NCBI GenBank assembly: GCA_004794655.1
Contig: SMMW01000576.1
Coordinates: 3,795,501 to 3,859,500 of the forward strand
Length of the DNA: 64,000 nt
Direction of reading: 5' to 3'
From: Marisa cornuarietis
Lineage: Eukaryota; Mollusca; Gastropoda; Architaenioglossa; Ampullariidae
The notes under the pieces were generated by a model. The model was not told the DNA's origin. It did no database searches and saw only the letters and a program-made list of their open reading frames with translations. Below are positions 33,150 through 45,500 of the stretch, piece by piece; within the stretch, counting starts at the first letter, position 1; every line of letters starts with the position of its first letter. Made by a program: the position numbers and the translations under genes.

Positions 33150-33560
33150 CTGAAGAACCGCAAATTATACAGGTTGGTGATAAATAAATGTAGGAGTTTT
33201 GAACAAATTGTGTAATTTATACATATTAGATAAAGAAAATTATACAGGTTAAAGACAAATGTAAGAGACAGGTCACTGCAATACATGCATGTGGGGCAAT
33301 GCAAAATATATAGGTTGGTGGCAAATACTCTAGAGAGATATACCACTCTGCAATATAGATGAGGAAAACAAATTATGCAGTCTAGTAACAAACAAATGTA
33401 AGAGACGTGTACACAATGTACAAAACATAACAGGCTGGTGGTACAGAAATACTAGAAATATGATTGTATACACTGAATGATAAATACACGTGTGTAAAGT
33501 AAGGTAAATTATTCAAGTCAGTAACAGAATAAAAGTACTACGTGTTAAAAGTGCATGGCA
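33150..33560 (+). repeat. Degenerate tandem repeat, unit about 55-85 bp
   Basis: A block of the type ATTATACAGGTTGGTGACAA plus ATAAATGTAAGAGA recurs near 33165, 33239, 33303, 33371, 33424 and 33508 with variable spacing. It abuts the 5' end of the L2-like LINE. Confidence 0.6.
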
Positions 33561-34491
33561 AAAATGAAAATTAGCACTAACACCCGTGATAATCTATTGT
33601 TTCACTCTTTCAAATTGTTAAGAAAAGCATGATTAGTATGAGCACGTTACAAAAAAACAAACAAACAACTAAAAAATAAAAAGAAAGAAAGAAAAAAAAA
33701 GCTTTGCTGGAATCATGCTACGCATTACAAAACAGTGTCACACAAATATAATTTTATTATCTTGCAACCGAACCATAAATGCAGTGTCAGTCAAACGATA
33801 TTTTTTCAAGAGTTCATTCTCTGGTAATAGTTGATGTAAGAATGTGGCGTGGGTTCAGACTCCAGCATCTCGGACCGTTTGATACAGAGTTTCGGTAGCC
33901 ACAACACCGGCACATAAGGTCTCGTTCTGGTTTCAAGATGGCTCTTGTGTGAATAAGGTCCATTGCTAACCGCCTTCACAGGTGCAAACACAGATTTCTG
34001 ACTCAACTTTCGACTGTCACCCGCTGTGTTGTCGTCTGCCTCGCGCCGTGCTGCTCGCGCGACTAGTCACGAAGGTGGAAATGGGTAGAGAATGAGGGGA
34101 CAAAGCACCGTCAGTACAATAGCTATTCTAACAGGCGCTCCCGCTACATTTTTATTACCATGGAGTTAACTATTTTAAGCACGATATCAGACATTTATAT
34201 AGGTGTATATTTAAAATTAGTTATTAATAGAAATGGCCTTCATACATATGCTTAAGTCTCATTCCTTGCAGTCAACTGATTTCTGTAGACTTGTCAGTGG
34301 GTACCAGGTGAATGAAACATTCCTCACGTCTCCGGAAGGTAAGCCAAAGTTCAGCCATCAGACTTGTATGATCTCTAGACTGATGATCTTGTTCTGGTGG
34401 CAAAGCACGGGTAGCTTACACTACAGGTAAAAAGAACGTGAAGCGTATTGTGTTTACATTACCAGTACCCGAACATTTTTAATCATTTGTA

Positions 34492-34639
34492 CAATGGCGT
34501 AGGAAGATGCTCGGCTTTGGGGGGGGGGGCAAGCTCCATGCTGACAATGAATAACGTTCACATTCTTGATTTCCCAGCATCTTTTTTGTTTTTTTTGGGG
34601 GGCGGCTGCCCCCCTTGCCCCCCGGTTCCTACGCCACTG
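34492..34639. mobile_element. MITE-like element with terminal inverted repeats
   Basis: The left end CAATGGCGTAGGAA and the right end TTCCTACGCCACTG are inverted repeats (one mismatch). The direct repeat TTGTA flanks both sides (34487-34491 and 34640-34644). The 148-bp interior has a G10 tract and a C-rich hairpin, with no coding capacity. The TIR recalls hAT-type CAGTGGCGTA ends, but a 5-bp duplication is not the hAT 8 bp, so the superfamily is left open. Confidence 0.7.
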
Positions 34640-35110
34640 TTGTATGAATGATGAGCTGATGCTGTGCAGTCGGCTGCACCAACTGACAGACAAAAGTCTT
34701 CTCACGTGTACGAACGCGCTACTGACATGCATTTTGATATTTCTTGAACACGTTGTGACTCAAATTGTAAACAACTCTACGAATATACTTGTCATCTGTT
34801 GATCAGTATTGAGTACTTTAAAATACATGCAAGCTATGTTTGAAGACTTTTAAAAAAAGATATGCTCGAACAAATATATAACACATTGCACAACATGTCA
34901 GGCAATGTGGATATTATGATGTAATATATTGTTAACATATTACGAAGACATTTCAGTTGTAACACTATAAAGCAATGAAGGATTTACATAGCAGAAACTA
35001 AATGAGTTAAATTAATGGTAAATGATCGTTTTAAGAATATAGCATACATAAAATATGCATTTAGTAAAAGTGATTTATTTTTACATGGAAATGTGTGTTA
35101 ACATTTTCAG

Positions 35111-35307
35111 GTTACCATCAGTTCCATCACGGAGGGCCTAAAATGGAATGGTCCTGACAATCAAATTCGGGTACCATCAAAGCGTGAAGTAATTTGCTCA
35201 CATCATTTCAAACTAAAAGATTTCACATCTTCCCGTAATGACACATTAAAGCTGCTAAAGGAGCGGCAGTGCCATCAGTTTCTTTTTCATGGCAACTGCA
35301 GTAACAG
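35111..35307 (+). pseudogene. THAP-domain exon (C-terminal half of THAP)
   Basis: After a tttcag acceptor the frame reads ITEGLKWNGPDNQIRVPSK, then REVICSHHFKLKDFTSS. The W...P....VCS.HF...DF pattern is the second half of a THAP zinc finger (C2CH). The first Cys pair would lie in an upstream exon that I did not find. The phase does not match the next exon-like piece, so decay is likely. It may be the N-terminus of a P-element/THAP9-like transposase gene. Confidence 0.62.
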
Positions 35308-35602
35308 GTAGCTGGGTGCCATTAACTGATTACATTTAAAGAGGAAAGCAGGGTGGGGTTTATTTCAAGTTCAGCAATATTGTAAATACTTTTGTTTGGC
35401 AGACTTTATACAGTTATAAAATTATTTATATTAAAAATTATGAATGACTGCAAAAAAGGTGTATTCGTCTGTGTCACCCTGACATCCATATTTTTCTACA
35501 TAACTATAAATGTTACTTCAGAATAAACATTTGAAGACTCTGCTCATTGTGTAAATATTTCGTTTGTACTACAATAAATACTATTTACTTAATTTGTTTT
35601 AG

Positions 35603-35764
35603 AGAAAGGTACAAGAATTACAACAGCAAGTAGTGAAGCAGGGAAAACAGAAGATGCTTTGCATGAAGAAAAAGATAATAAGGAATATTTCACTGCAGTG
35701 GATAAAGATCACACCTATGCGACAGAAATTACTCATTTTAAAAGAAAGTATAAAGAAAGTATGA
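35603..35764 (+). pseudogene. Coiled-coil exon-like segment following THAP
   Basis: After a tttttag acceptor the frame reads RKVQELQQQVVKQGKQKM and later MRQKLLILKESIKKV, then TGA. In THAP/P-element proteins a coiled coil follows the THAP finger, so position and composition fit, but support is weak alone. Confidence 0.4.
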
Positions 35765-35794
35765 AAGTATGTAGGCCGGAATAACCTAAAATAC

Positions 35795-35925
35795 ATACAA
35801 CACATACAATACAACTTTATTTATCCAAAAGGGCAATTCCAGATAGTGCTCGTACTAGCAGCAATACATACATATACATGATATACAAGACATAATACAT
35901 GCATATAGATGTTAAAATAATTTCA
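35795..35925 (-). mobile_element. LINE 3' end fragment
   Basis: The minus strand reads GCCCTTTTGGATAAATAAAG and TTGTATTGTATGTGTTGTAT, a common CR1/L2-group 3' terminus with pentamer-like tail. It is truncated. Confidence 0.5.
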
Positions 35926-37010
35926 CTCTCTCTCTCTCTCGCACACACACACACACACACATTCCCAGCAACAATAGATACAGTTTGTGACCAAAAGTCA
36001 CCTCAGGCTAGTACAAGATCACCCAGTAGAGTTGATCAGGTAAGACATTAGGTAACAACTGAATAGCACCAACACGAGTGAGAGAAAAGAACAAAGGGGG
36101 ATTTAGAGAGCATTCTTGGGGAACTGAAATAAAGCAGATTTCTGAACAAGCTGAACAAATCCTTGAAAGTAATAAAGATATTTTCTTTTGTCATTTCATA
36201 ACCCCATTTGGATCACACATAGTTATTAATTCAGAAGTAAACATCGCTATACACAAATCTCACAAAATGGTCCCAATGTTGTGACCTCAGTTCGTCGGTA
36301 GAGAAACCCATGACCAACGGCCTATACAACACTAAAAAAAAATACCCGATCTCCTAGTGCATACGTAGACCACAAAGTCCGTCAGACAATCACCGACAAG
36401 TCTCGCTCGTATGTGCATGTTACACGAAACAATAAGCCAGAAGTTCACTACAAGTAATGTCGTCGCTATGACAGGATGTCACATTCATTACACACGGATG
36501 ACACATGTTCTTACCTCTCTAAGTCGATTAACGGGTTTCTTCTGTCTCTGTATATCTTTACCAGATTGTCGTTACACGCATCAGTGTGGTACACATCCCC
36601 ACCTCCAGTAAAGCTTGAAAGCATAAATAATCAACACCACACGTAGATCGAGTTCTGAGCACCTCAGTGTACAGTAGGGGCGGGTCTGTGGGGTAGTCTG
36701 TTCTTTCCACCCAATCGCTGCTAACCTTGCACGAGAAGCCCTTTACGATTATTGGACGAAGCCTTTGTGCTTGTGAGTCATGCAGCTTTGATCACAGGGC
36801 CCCAAGAATACTAACCATGGAGTCATATGGATTATGTTCGACAGTCTGCTCCGGACAGGTTAGCACCCGGTTGTGTTAGTGCATCTTCTTGCATTACCTT
36901 CGAGAATGAGAGAATTTGAGATTCAGCTATAGCGCCAGGTGTACGGGAACGGGCCGGGGAGCCATGGAAACGTGTGCTCTACGTCACTGGCTGAGCAAAG
37001 GCCAGGTATA
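35926..37010. other. Intergenic, no gene recognised
   Basis: Short CT and CA runs at 35932-35960. The remainder is unremarkable unique-looking sequence with only short spurious open frames. Confidence 0.5.
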
Positions 37011-37014
37011 ATAA

Positions 37015-38440
37015 TAATAGTGAAGATTTTTATAGCGCATATTCACACTCGTAGAGAGTATGCTCTTAGCGCTTAAAACGGGGAAGAGACGTGGACTAAG
37101 TAGATACAGAACACAGGGGACGAAAGAAAACGACAGTACTGACAAAAACAGATAACAAAAGGCATCAAGTAACAGGAACAGAGAAAAATAGTGATGGGTA
37201 AAGTAGCAAGAGGGAAGGGGGGAGTAAGGACTAGCATTGTGGACTAGGAGTAGTGCTCAAGGAAGAGGTGCGTTTTCAGTGCAGATTTGAAGGATTCAAT
37301 TGTAGGAAGGTGGCGGATATGGAAAGGAAGAGAGTTCCATTGTTTAGCAGCACAGTAGCCAAAAGTCCTGTGACCATATGTTGTTGTTCTGGTGACAGGA
37401 ACAGTCAGAGTACGGTTGTCAGAGGAAGAGCGGAGTTGTCTGGCCGGAGAGTAAGGGATGAGAAGTTCAGAGAAATAGTCAGGACAGGAGCCTGCAAAGA
37501 AATTAAAACACAGCACAGACAGTTTGTACTGGATGCGAGAACGGACGGGTAGCCAGTGTAGGAAACGAAGGAGAGGAGTGACATGGTCCCGTTTCCTTGC
37601 TCTAAGTACCAGACGTGCAGCGGAGTTCTGTACTCTCTGGAGTTTCTGAATGAGGGATGAGGGGCAGCCTGCCAGCAAGGAGTTGCAGTAGTCAAGTCGT
37701 GAAAGAACAAACGCACAGACAAGAGTGTTGGTGGCACGTGTAGAGAGAAAGTGACGGATGGCACTGATCTTACGGAGCTCATAGTAGGCAGACTGACAGA
37801 CAGCTGTAACATGTTTATCAAGGGTCATGTCTGTGGTGACAATAAATCCCAAATTCCTAACAGATGACGTGAAGGTGATGTTGCTGTCGCCCACCTTGAT
37901 GTGATTGGGCAGACTGACTAGTGAAGGTTGATGTCTTCTTCTATGGCACAAGAGGGCTTCCGTTTTATCATCATTTAGTTTAAGCTTGTTTTTCACCATC
38001 CAGCCCTTGACATCACTAATACAAGCTTCTAGAGAGCTAATAGCAGAGTGAGACTCAGCCAGTGGAATAGAACAGTAAAGCTGCGTGTCATCTGCATAGG
38101 ACTGATGAGACACCTGGTGAGACCGGATGCAAGATGAAAGTGGTTTAGTATACAGGATGAACAGAACTGGGCCAAGTACTGAGCCTTGGGGAACGCCACA
38201 GAAAAGTGAAGCAGGGCGAGATGTCTGACCATCGACTACCACAGTCTGGGTCCTATCAGTGAGATAGGAGTTGAACCATGAGAGGGCAGGTCCAGAAATC
38301 CCGTAGAGGGTGTGGAGTCTGTGAAGAAGCAGAGAGTGGTCTATAGTGTCAAATGCAGCAGACAGGTCCAGTAGGGTTAATGGAGAAACATCACCACTGT
38401 CAAGAGCAGATAATATGTCTGTTGTAACTTTAATACTGTG
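37015..38440 (-). mobile_element. CR1-type LINE, 5'-truncated, with open RT reading frame
   Basis: The minus strand from about 38440 (homology starts at KVTTDILSALDSGD) runs to a 3' end at GCGCTATAAAAATCTTCACT plus ATT units near 37015. The reading frame 38485-37244 is unbroken. The endonuclease and first RT motifs are missing by 5' truncation, the usual outcome of incomplete reverse transcription. Confidence 0.85.
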
Positions 38441-38485
38441 ACCACGAACTTGTATTAACATGTCAGTGCTGCTACACGCCGCCAC
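37244..38485 (-). CDS. CR1-type LINE reverse transcriptase C-terminal ORF (413 aa)
   Basis: Blocks: LTLLDLSAAFDTIDHSLLLH, YLTDRTQTVVVDG, FCGVPQGSVLGPVLFILYTK and HQSYADDTQLYCS (the intact YADD catalytic box), then MTLDKHVTAVCQSAYYELRK, FVLSRLDYCNSLLAGCPSSL, QRVQNSAARLV, LLRFLHWLPVRSRIQYK, and the C-terminal KQWNSLPFHIRHLPTIESFK. The first 19 residues are flank. It has no frameshift or stop, so it is the youngest-looking of the CR1 copies here, yet incomplete. Relatives lie at 9380-10350 and 12480-12700. Confidence 0.85.
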   Translation of the reverse strand: MAACSSTDMLIQVRGHSIKVTTDILSALDSGDVSPLTLLDLSAAFDTIDHSLLLHRLHTLYGISGPALSWFNSYLTDRTQTVVVDGQTSRPASLFCGVPQGSVLGPVLFILYTKPLSSCIRSHQVSHQSYADDTQLYCSIPLAESHSAISSLEACISDVKGWMVKNKLKLNDDKTEALLCHRRRHQPSLVSLPNHIKVGDSNITFTSSVRNLGFIVTTDMTLDKHVTAVCQSAYYELRKISAIRHFLSTRATNTLVCAFVLSRLDYCNSLLAGCPSSLIQKLQRVQNSAARLVLRARKRDHVTPLLRFLHWLPVRSRIQYKLSVLCFNFFAGSCPDYFSELLIPYSPARQLRSSSDNRTLTVPVTRTTTYGHRTFGYCAAKQWNSLPFHIRHLPTIESFKSALKTHLFLEHYS

Positions 38486-39112
38486 ACTTAGAAGTCCTGC
38501 TACAAATAGTGTGGAATACCTTTCTTGACGGATTAGAGACTAACACAAACACTCGTCCTTATTATACACCCTGATTTTTTTAAAACAGGTTAAACAATAA
38601 CAAAGTAATGAATGTTCAACTCATACAATTAAGTGTACTAGAACACATTTAACAAATAAAATACTACGTAAAAGTGATTTCTGCTAGTGTATAATGGCAA
38701 CAAAATAAAAACAAAGATCAAGCATAATATTTTAATCCTAATATTTTCTAGAAAGTGGGAATTTGAATACCTTTGAATCAGAGCAGGGAATCTGGACCTG
38801 AAGAGAGAAAATACAGATGCCGGCCTACTTACGATTTACGTTCAAACAAAAATGTTCATAAGTAGTTATGCGAAGTCGTCTCGAGCTTTGGCTCCTCTCA
38901 CTTTAAAGACCAGCCTGAATGGTTTGCATTTTCCCCAGTTATCGGTACATATAGGCGAAAGAAACCTAACCTGTATATTGCAGCCTCCAAAACCCATATG
39001 TTAATTAATTATCCGCTAGTGATTTGCACCTGCGACCAACGAGCACCGCTAACAGTGTACTACGTCACAATAGTGGACCATTCACAACATTGGCAGCTAT
39101 TAACACCAAAGA

Positions 39113-39137
39113 GAGAGAGAGAGAGAGAGAGAGAGAA
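39113..39137 (+). repeat. (AG)n microsatellite
   Basis: About 12 AG units lie adjacent to the 3' end of a minus-strand LINE fragment. Confidence 0.85.
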
Positions 39138-39139
39138 GA

Positions 39140-39700
39140 ACCTGTTTATTGGGTAGGCCATAAGCCCATTCCAAGGGGGAGATGACATCCATGAGTATAG
39201 TAATGTAAGCACACATTAATCACTCATTCTCGACTGACGTTTTTCTAACATCAGGAATACGAAAAGACCCAACTGTCTAATTACTGACTCATTGGTGCTA
39301 GAGAATAACTGAACGAGTATATGTGCTCCTTTCTGCAATGTCTTACAATATTTTTCTCTCAGACTTGCATAAACAGGACATACACACAAAACATGTGCTT
39401 CATCCTCTATCAAACCTGGGCGGAAAGGCCAGTGGAGGGCTACTGTGGATTGTGAGAAACGGTACCTATGGCTATTTATTTCTGATACTCTCACTCTAAA
39501 GCGTGCATAGGCCTTTCTTATATTTGTCTTATTTATAATGTCAACATATTTTTCCCGTTCTAGGCAACTCTTGAAACTGTTGTACAACTCAGACTGCCAG
39601 CTATTTTGGAGACCTGCATACTATTCTTGACAAAAAATATCCTTCAGTCTATCTCTAAATTTCCTCAAAAACAGTTTTTCATCCCCGACTTGCTGAAACA
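39140..39700 (-). mobile_element. LINE C-terminal fragment (clade not assigned)
   Basis: A 123-residue minus-strand frame (39587-39216) reads CLEREKYVDIINKTNIRKAY, ARFRVRVSEINSHRYRFSQ and LIEDEAHVLCVCPVYASLRE, the LINE C-terminal Cys/His region. The 3' end at 39140-39180 has the TTTATTGGG.AGGCCATAAGCCCA motif shared with 63384 and, weakly, 10490. Confidence 0.65.
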
Positions 39701-42449
39701 GCTATACATGACCAAACCCAGCAGACAACAGCCCCATACGTAATTTGGAAACCCAACTCCCGAACCCCCGACTGTCCAGTAAGTAAAGCATATCATACGC
39801 CTTTCTCGAGTACCTCGTGCTTGGTCATCTCAACAGGCGTAACCAGAATTTCATGCATTTGGTGGCAGATACAATATACAAAGGAAACCTGCCTGTCTCC
39901 CCGTATACAAGTCTATTCGATGCTTTCACTGAGACACCTAAGAACCTCTTGCACGCAAACAGGTTGACCTTTTCTACTGCAGGTATTCTGTTTAGACCTC
40001 ATAGAGAGAGAGGGAGAGAGAATGAGCGACAGTTTGGATTTTTAGGACGTTAAAGTCTGGTGTTGACGGTTGTCAATGTTTTTTTTTAATCCTCTTTGTC
40101 AACCGATATCTGCAAAAAACGCAAACCATTCAGGTTGGTCTTTAAGCAATATAGCCTCGACACATCACATCTGTCTTGCCGGCCTACGCCTGCTCAATGT
40201 GAGAAGATCCAGGTAGTCTCAAGTATCAACCCAGATCAAGACACCACCAACGAGCGTTTGACACTGTGGGGTAGAGGCTGTTGGAGGCATTGTTCCACGT
40301 GGGTTATCGCAAGGCAGAAGAAGGCACGCAACACAAAATTCCTACTCGTGAAAATATTGCAAGAAATAATTTTAACTACATGGCGTCTGTTCGTATATCC
40401 CAATGTTCGTAACTCGAATTTTCCCAAGTAGAGTGGCGTCTGTATTTTATTTTATATATTTTGATTGTTTTGTTAGCTTGACATTTCATCGCATCACGTT
40501 TATTATTATTGTTGCTTGTTCATAATTTTAATTAATGGAAAAATTTGTTTTATGTCATATCATTTTAAGACACTATTTGCTTTTTTGGTACTCTTGTACG
40601 TGCATTCAAAATTAAAAAATACCAACAACATAAAATATGTTGAGAGACAAGCAGCGGTATTACGTTCTCGTCACGCTGGGTGCATTTGTTGTGCGATGGC
40701 TGCTGAACATGATGTGATGGGCTGTAAGACAGATCAGTCAATAATTTACTGCTCCCGTTACCAGAAGAAGGTACAGTAAACTTATCAGTTTCAGTTACTC
40801 GACGCTGGGGAGATCACTTACCTGTTGTCAGACAGCGCCAATCAGTTCGTTGTCCGTTTCTCTGTGTTGTTACAGGGAAGAGGAAGGAAGTTCCCAAAGA
40901 CAATGTTCATTGAAAATCTGCTTCTTGCTCGGCGGGTGTGCTGCCTAATTTAATACCATGTGCTGTGTTCTTTTGTCCAATCTACTAAACACCCGCACCT
41001 AGTCGAAATTGCAATCCATACATCTATGATGTGTGTGTGTGTGTGTGGGCAGGTGAATGAGACGACCTTAACGGACCCCTTGCATTATGTTATGATCGTA
41101 AATGAGCTCTTGCTCACTAGAGTCACACAGATTCAGTGTGGTCACGATCCATTTTACACCAATTTATATGAAAGCAAAGCGAGTACTTTGCAGCTGTTAT
41201 GGGTGCTGTATTGTTTGCTGTAGTACTAAATACACTACCTGTTGGCATCCTACTGTTTTGTTCCGAAGGGCCCGCTGTGTATGTTTGGTGATGGAAAAAT
41301 AGAAGGAAAATATTTATCTTGTATGCATCTAATCTATGTTAACAATATAGTTTTATTTTTATTTAATTTTGTATCGAACTTCCCTTGGAAACAGCAGGTA
41401 TTTGCCAGTTTGTGTGTTATTGCTAACTGTGGTGCCGTTGTAGTTGTTTAGTGTGCGTGTACACACCATGCTTGATGTGTGGACCTGATAACTGACACCA
41501 GTCCGTTACCGTTCATTGCACACTGTCCGGATAAAACGCGACAGCTGTGAAGCCATGTCCACAACACGAACAGGAAGATTATCAAACGTGTAACGCTGTT
41601 AGACACGACTGTCTGAATCAAATGGTTCTGCAACCCATCGTTTTGGCTTGAAACTGTTGTTACTGAGCTGTTACACTGCGCATCAAGTGATATGCAAATG
41701 ACGGTCATAACCCTTCTGAAGGAAGAACAGTCTTTGCATCTTATGCTCAGTTTTTAGAACAGAGGTTCTGATCGGTTTGTTTTAATGATAAAAATTAATC
41801 TGGTATGAACTGAATGTTCATCGATAAAAGTCAACTCTAGCTAAGCTAGACGTGCCCCTTTTTTGAGGATATATGGAGGATAGTAACTGAGTAAGTCATA
41901 GAGTCGAAGTATCAGGCGATATTACGTTTGCAAACGATCATGTAAACTTATTTTAAACATTTGTCGGTCAGCAACTGGCTCTGACTCTAGTCATTAAAAT
42001 AGTTTTTATTAATCTCCCTTTAAAAACAATGTGAAATGTAACACTTCAATAATACCATAAACTTTCCCTTGACTGATTACATGGGTGGTTGACTGACTTT
42101 CCTGCTGGCTCAATACCTGTGGACATACATAGTGAGCTACGCTGACATTCTTAATACGTTTCCGATGCTGTTTAGGAAGAAGCTGAAGAGAAATGTAAGC
42201 ATGATGTACGTTTCTCGTGAGTATTTGGTAACGGGCGGGATGTTGCATTTCCGTCCAACTTTTGCTCCGATAGTACAAAACAGTCCTGTTTTGCAAGTGG
42301 ATATTAAATAACGTTTAATTTTTATGTAATTTTCCGGGTCTAATTTATTCATAAATTTGTTTGGGACTTTTTTTATAATCGCTTACAGAAAAATTCAACT
42401 CCACAAGGCTGAGTCATCTCAAGTACAACTTATTATTCTGGCTCTGATC

Positions 42450-42471
42450 CACACACACGCACACGCACACG

Positions 42472-42536
<65 letters not shown>
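42450..42536 (+). repeat. (CA)n microsatellite
   Basis: About 80 nt of CA with a few CG interruptions near its 5' side. Confidence 0.95.
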
Positions 42537-42537
<1 letters not shown>

Positions 42538-45500
42538 ACTTTGTATTGTAATACTATTAACTGTATGGCGAGGAAATAATCAAGTCAAAATGCCAGTAGA
42601 AACATCTCCCATAAGCATTGATAATATGCAGGTAGTATTCCAGCAGTCTCAGTAATTTTATTTTCTCCAACAAACTAATTTTAATGAAAAAATGATAGGT
42701 GCTCTCAAGCGTCAATCTGACAAAAGCTGATTAATTGCTCACTCGGTCGTCTGTAACGGTCAAATCACGCCTGTTTTGTGTACAAGTATAGTATAGTAGA
42801 GTAAAGGCAATGGGGGTAGAGTTAATCCACATTTCTTTGTCGCTTCAGCTTCAAATATTTTAAAAAACATATTAAAAGTAATCATTATTATTGTAGCGGT
42901 AGCATCGATGTTCCCTTTCAGTAACCACGGCTGAGCCATCAGAGAAACTTGCTGTCCCTCTCGCATGTTTTGATAACGTGACATGAAATAACTTAGAGCT
43001 TAGAGTGAGCGAGAGGCCTGACACTGCTGCTAGTACTGCGCTGAGACGAGGCCTCCCGAAAAGAAAAAAGGCAAACATTTTTTTAAATTTCTCTGCAGTG
43101 TTAATGGCGACCTTTCCTCGATGAGCTACTGTTCACAGACTGGCCCCCACGTCGGTCCGACGCTTCCCTCTCCCGTTTTTCTTCACCCACCTTCTAGTGT
43201 GGAGCCACCCTACCTGGCTTTCAAGTGCTCTGTAAATAATCGGTGGCTAGGGGTAGCTCGACATGTTTCTTAACAGATACGAGAACGTCAAATCGCTGTT
43301 GATGTCTCCATTGCTTCCTTCCGCCATTTTCCTCCTTCCCCACCCCTTTCACCGGCCCAAGGAGTAGCACACTGTTATCTTAGAACTTGACATCACCAAG
43401 TATAATCCTTCAATATTTTCCCCTAAACATCCGTGACAGCAAGAATTGTATTGCTATAATTAAGGGCTAACTCGAGTTCTCAGCAAAAAATAGCACACCT
43501 GGATTTGTGAAAATGGATTTGGTTTGCAACTAACATCGTGATGGTCTCACAAACACAGCGCTATCCGCCATATATTTGACCACCACAAATGAACATTGAT
43601 GTGCATACTTGTAACATCTAAAAATGAATTGAGGAGGATATCATATAAGGAACTTAAACAGGAACATGTGAAAGTGAGAGTAAGTAAAGGAGGAAGAAAT
43701 ATGTTTTACATCAGTAAATAAGAGTCAAATTTTTATAATGTTATTATATTTTTCATGGTTAAAAAGTCATTACCACGCTTCCACTTAGTAACAGAGAATT
43801 AATAATAACAGAACGTAGACCGCAATGACTGTGATTGTTTCCCATTACATTCTGATTTGTAGAAGATTTATTAATCAGGTGAATTCGGTTTGGAACGTAT
43901 TATATTTTTAAACTTCAGTCGAAACTAGGGGTTTATTATTTTCTACTTCTAAATAAAGTTCAAATGGGTGTTTTCCAAAATCAGCTGTTTTTTCTGGAAA
44001 AAAAATCACTTTTTGAACATGACAACCTCAACGAAGTTTTTTTCATCTTACAGGAAGACATGCTTAGATTTACTGAGCTGACCCACACTGGCTGTTAGAA
44101 ATACCCCTTACACACAGCAAAGCTTTTCAGTGTAGCAGGTAATTTTCATTACCTATTTTAGTGGTAGGTGAGGATGTCGATATTTGAAGGCTTATATCTT
44201 GACAATTAAACATAGTTATGTACTCATATTTTGATAATTATTATTTTAAAATGAACTTCACACTATTATAAAGAAACAATGCTGCACTCGGGTTAGCCTT
44301 TAACAAGCGTTATCCAGACTATGTTTTATTCCTTAGGCGGAAGTTGTGAAATGATAGCAAAGATGCCTTGGGTAAAGTAACATAAATTAACACCAGCATG
44401 TCTTATAATTTTTTTAAAATATTGTGATCTTGGAATTCGTTCAAAATATTTGTCGCCTTGTTCGATTTCATTTGTTTAGCAAGAATTGTAATTAAAAAAA
44501 GTGAGTTTATCTTAAAATAACACACTCGCTAATATGTTGTAAAAGTGTTAAATGGGAACAACTTTCAGTTTTGTAGTCAGAGACGAGAGCTACAGCAGAG
44601 GTTCATGGTTTGTCTGCTACATAGAAGGATCTTTGGCCCGAGAGCTGGCTTTGTAATAATTATTTACGGAATTCTTTAGGACCTAGTTATGGGTAAATAC
44701 ATACATTTTGTATTCAGGGTGAATGTACAGTTAGGATTACAGTTTCTTGTCTTAATGTGCCATTAATTAATTTTGTCTCAAATATAATTTCAATATGAAA
44801 TAAATACTTACGTAAACTGAGCTAGATTTGGATTAGAGATAATTAAACTCACGTAGCAGAAGTGAAAACACAGTTTGTTTACATTTTGCTTTGAACTGGC
44901 TTAATCCATGCTGCTTTACATGTGTACTGTTGTTTCTTATTACTTATTTTATCGTTGTCTCTGCTCCTGTGATGCTTTACCTGTTTTAATTTGCATGTGT
45001 ATTTAGTTTCCTGGTTTAATACAGTTGCACTGAATTACTAAACAATGGTTGCCGAGCTACAGATCTCTTACAAATACTGGAATTCCTCACACAAAGTTAG
45101 TGACAGTGTAAATTTTCTACTCACTTAAATTAACAAAAACATAGTGAAACAAGTGCTTGTAATCTGCTAAAGAATGTGTCTATAATTATAAGGTTCCAAG
45201 AGGGGAACGAGTATATTAAAAAAACACTTTTTCTTTCCTAATGCACAACTCTCTGTTTTTGGTTGTACAATGAAAGAATCATCATCAATCATCATCATCT
45301 TGAATACTTACTACACACATTTCCTCCTGGTGTAAGATTTCATGGCATTTAAAAAGTGTTTACACACATATGTTACATATGGATAGAAATGCACAAATAA
45401 GCTGCTACATTCAAATACCATCTACCTCTGTCTAAACGACCAGCCACTCACGTGTCATACACTCAAACAGTATTAGCGGCTGCAAGAGGGTGAGTGTCAC

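Noticed and set aside
39817..40053. 78-codon plus-strand frame next to the LINE C-terminal fragment
   Set aside because: Probably antisense to older LINE sequence; no motif.
40096..40431. 111-codon open frame
   Set aside because: No recognisable motif, no splice or family support; composition is like the surroundings.
41448..41708. 86-codon minus-strand frame and the frame at 42009-42296
   Set aside because: Nothing recognised; probably chance frames in gene-poor sequence.
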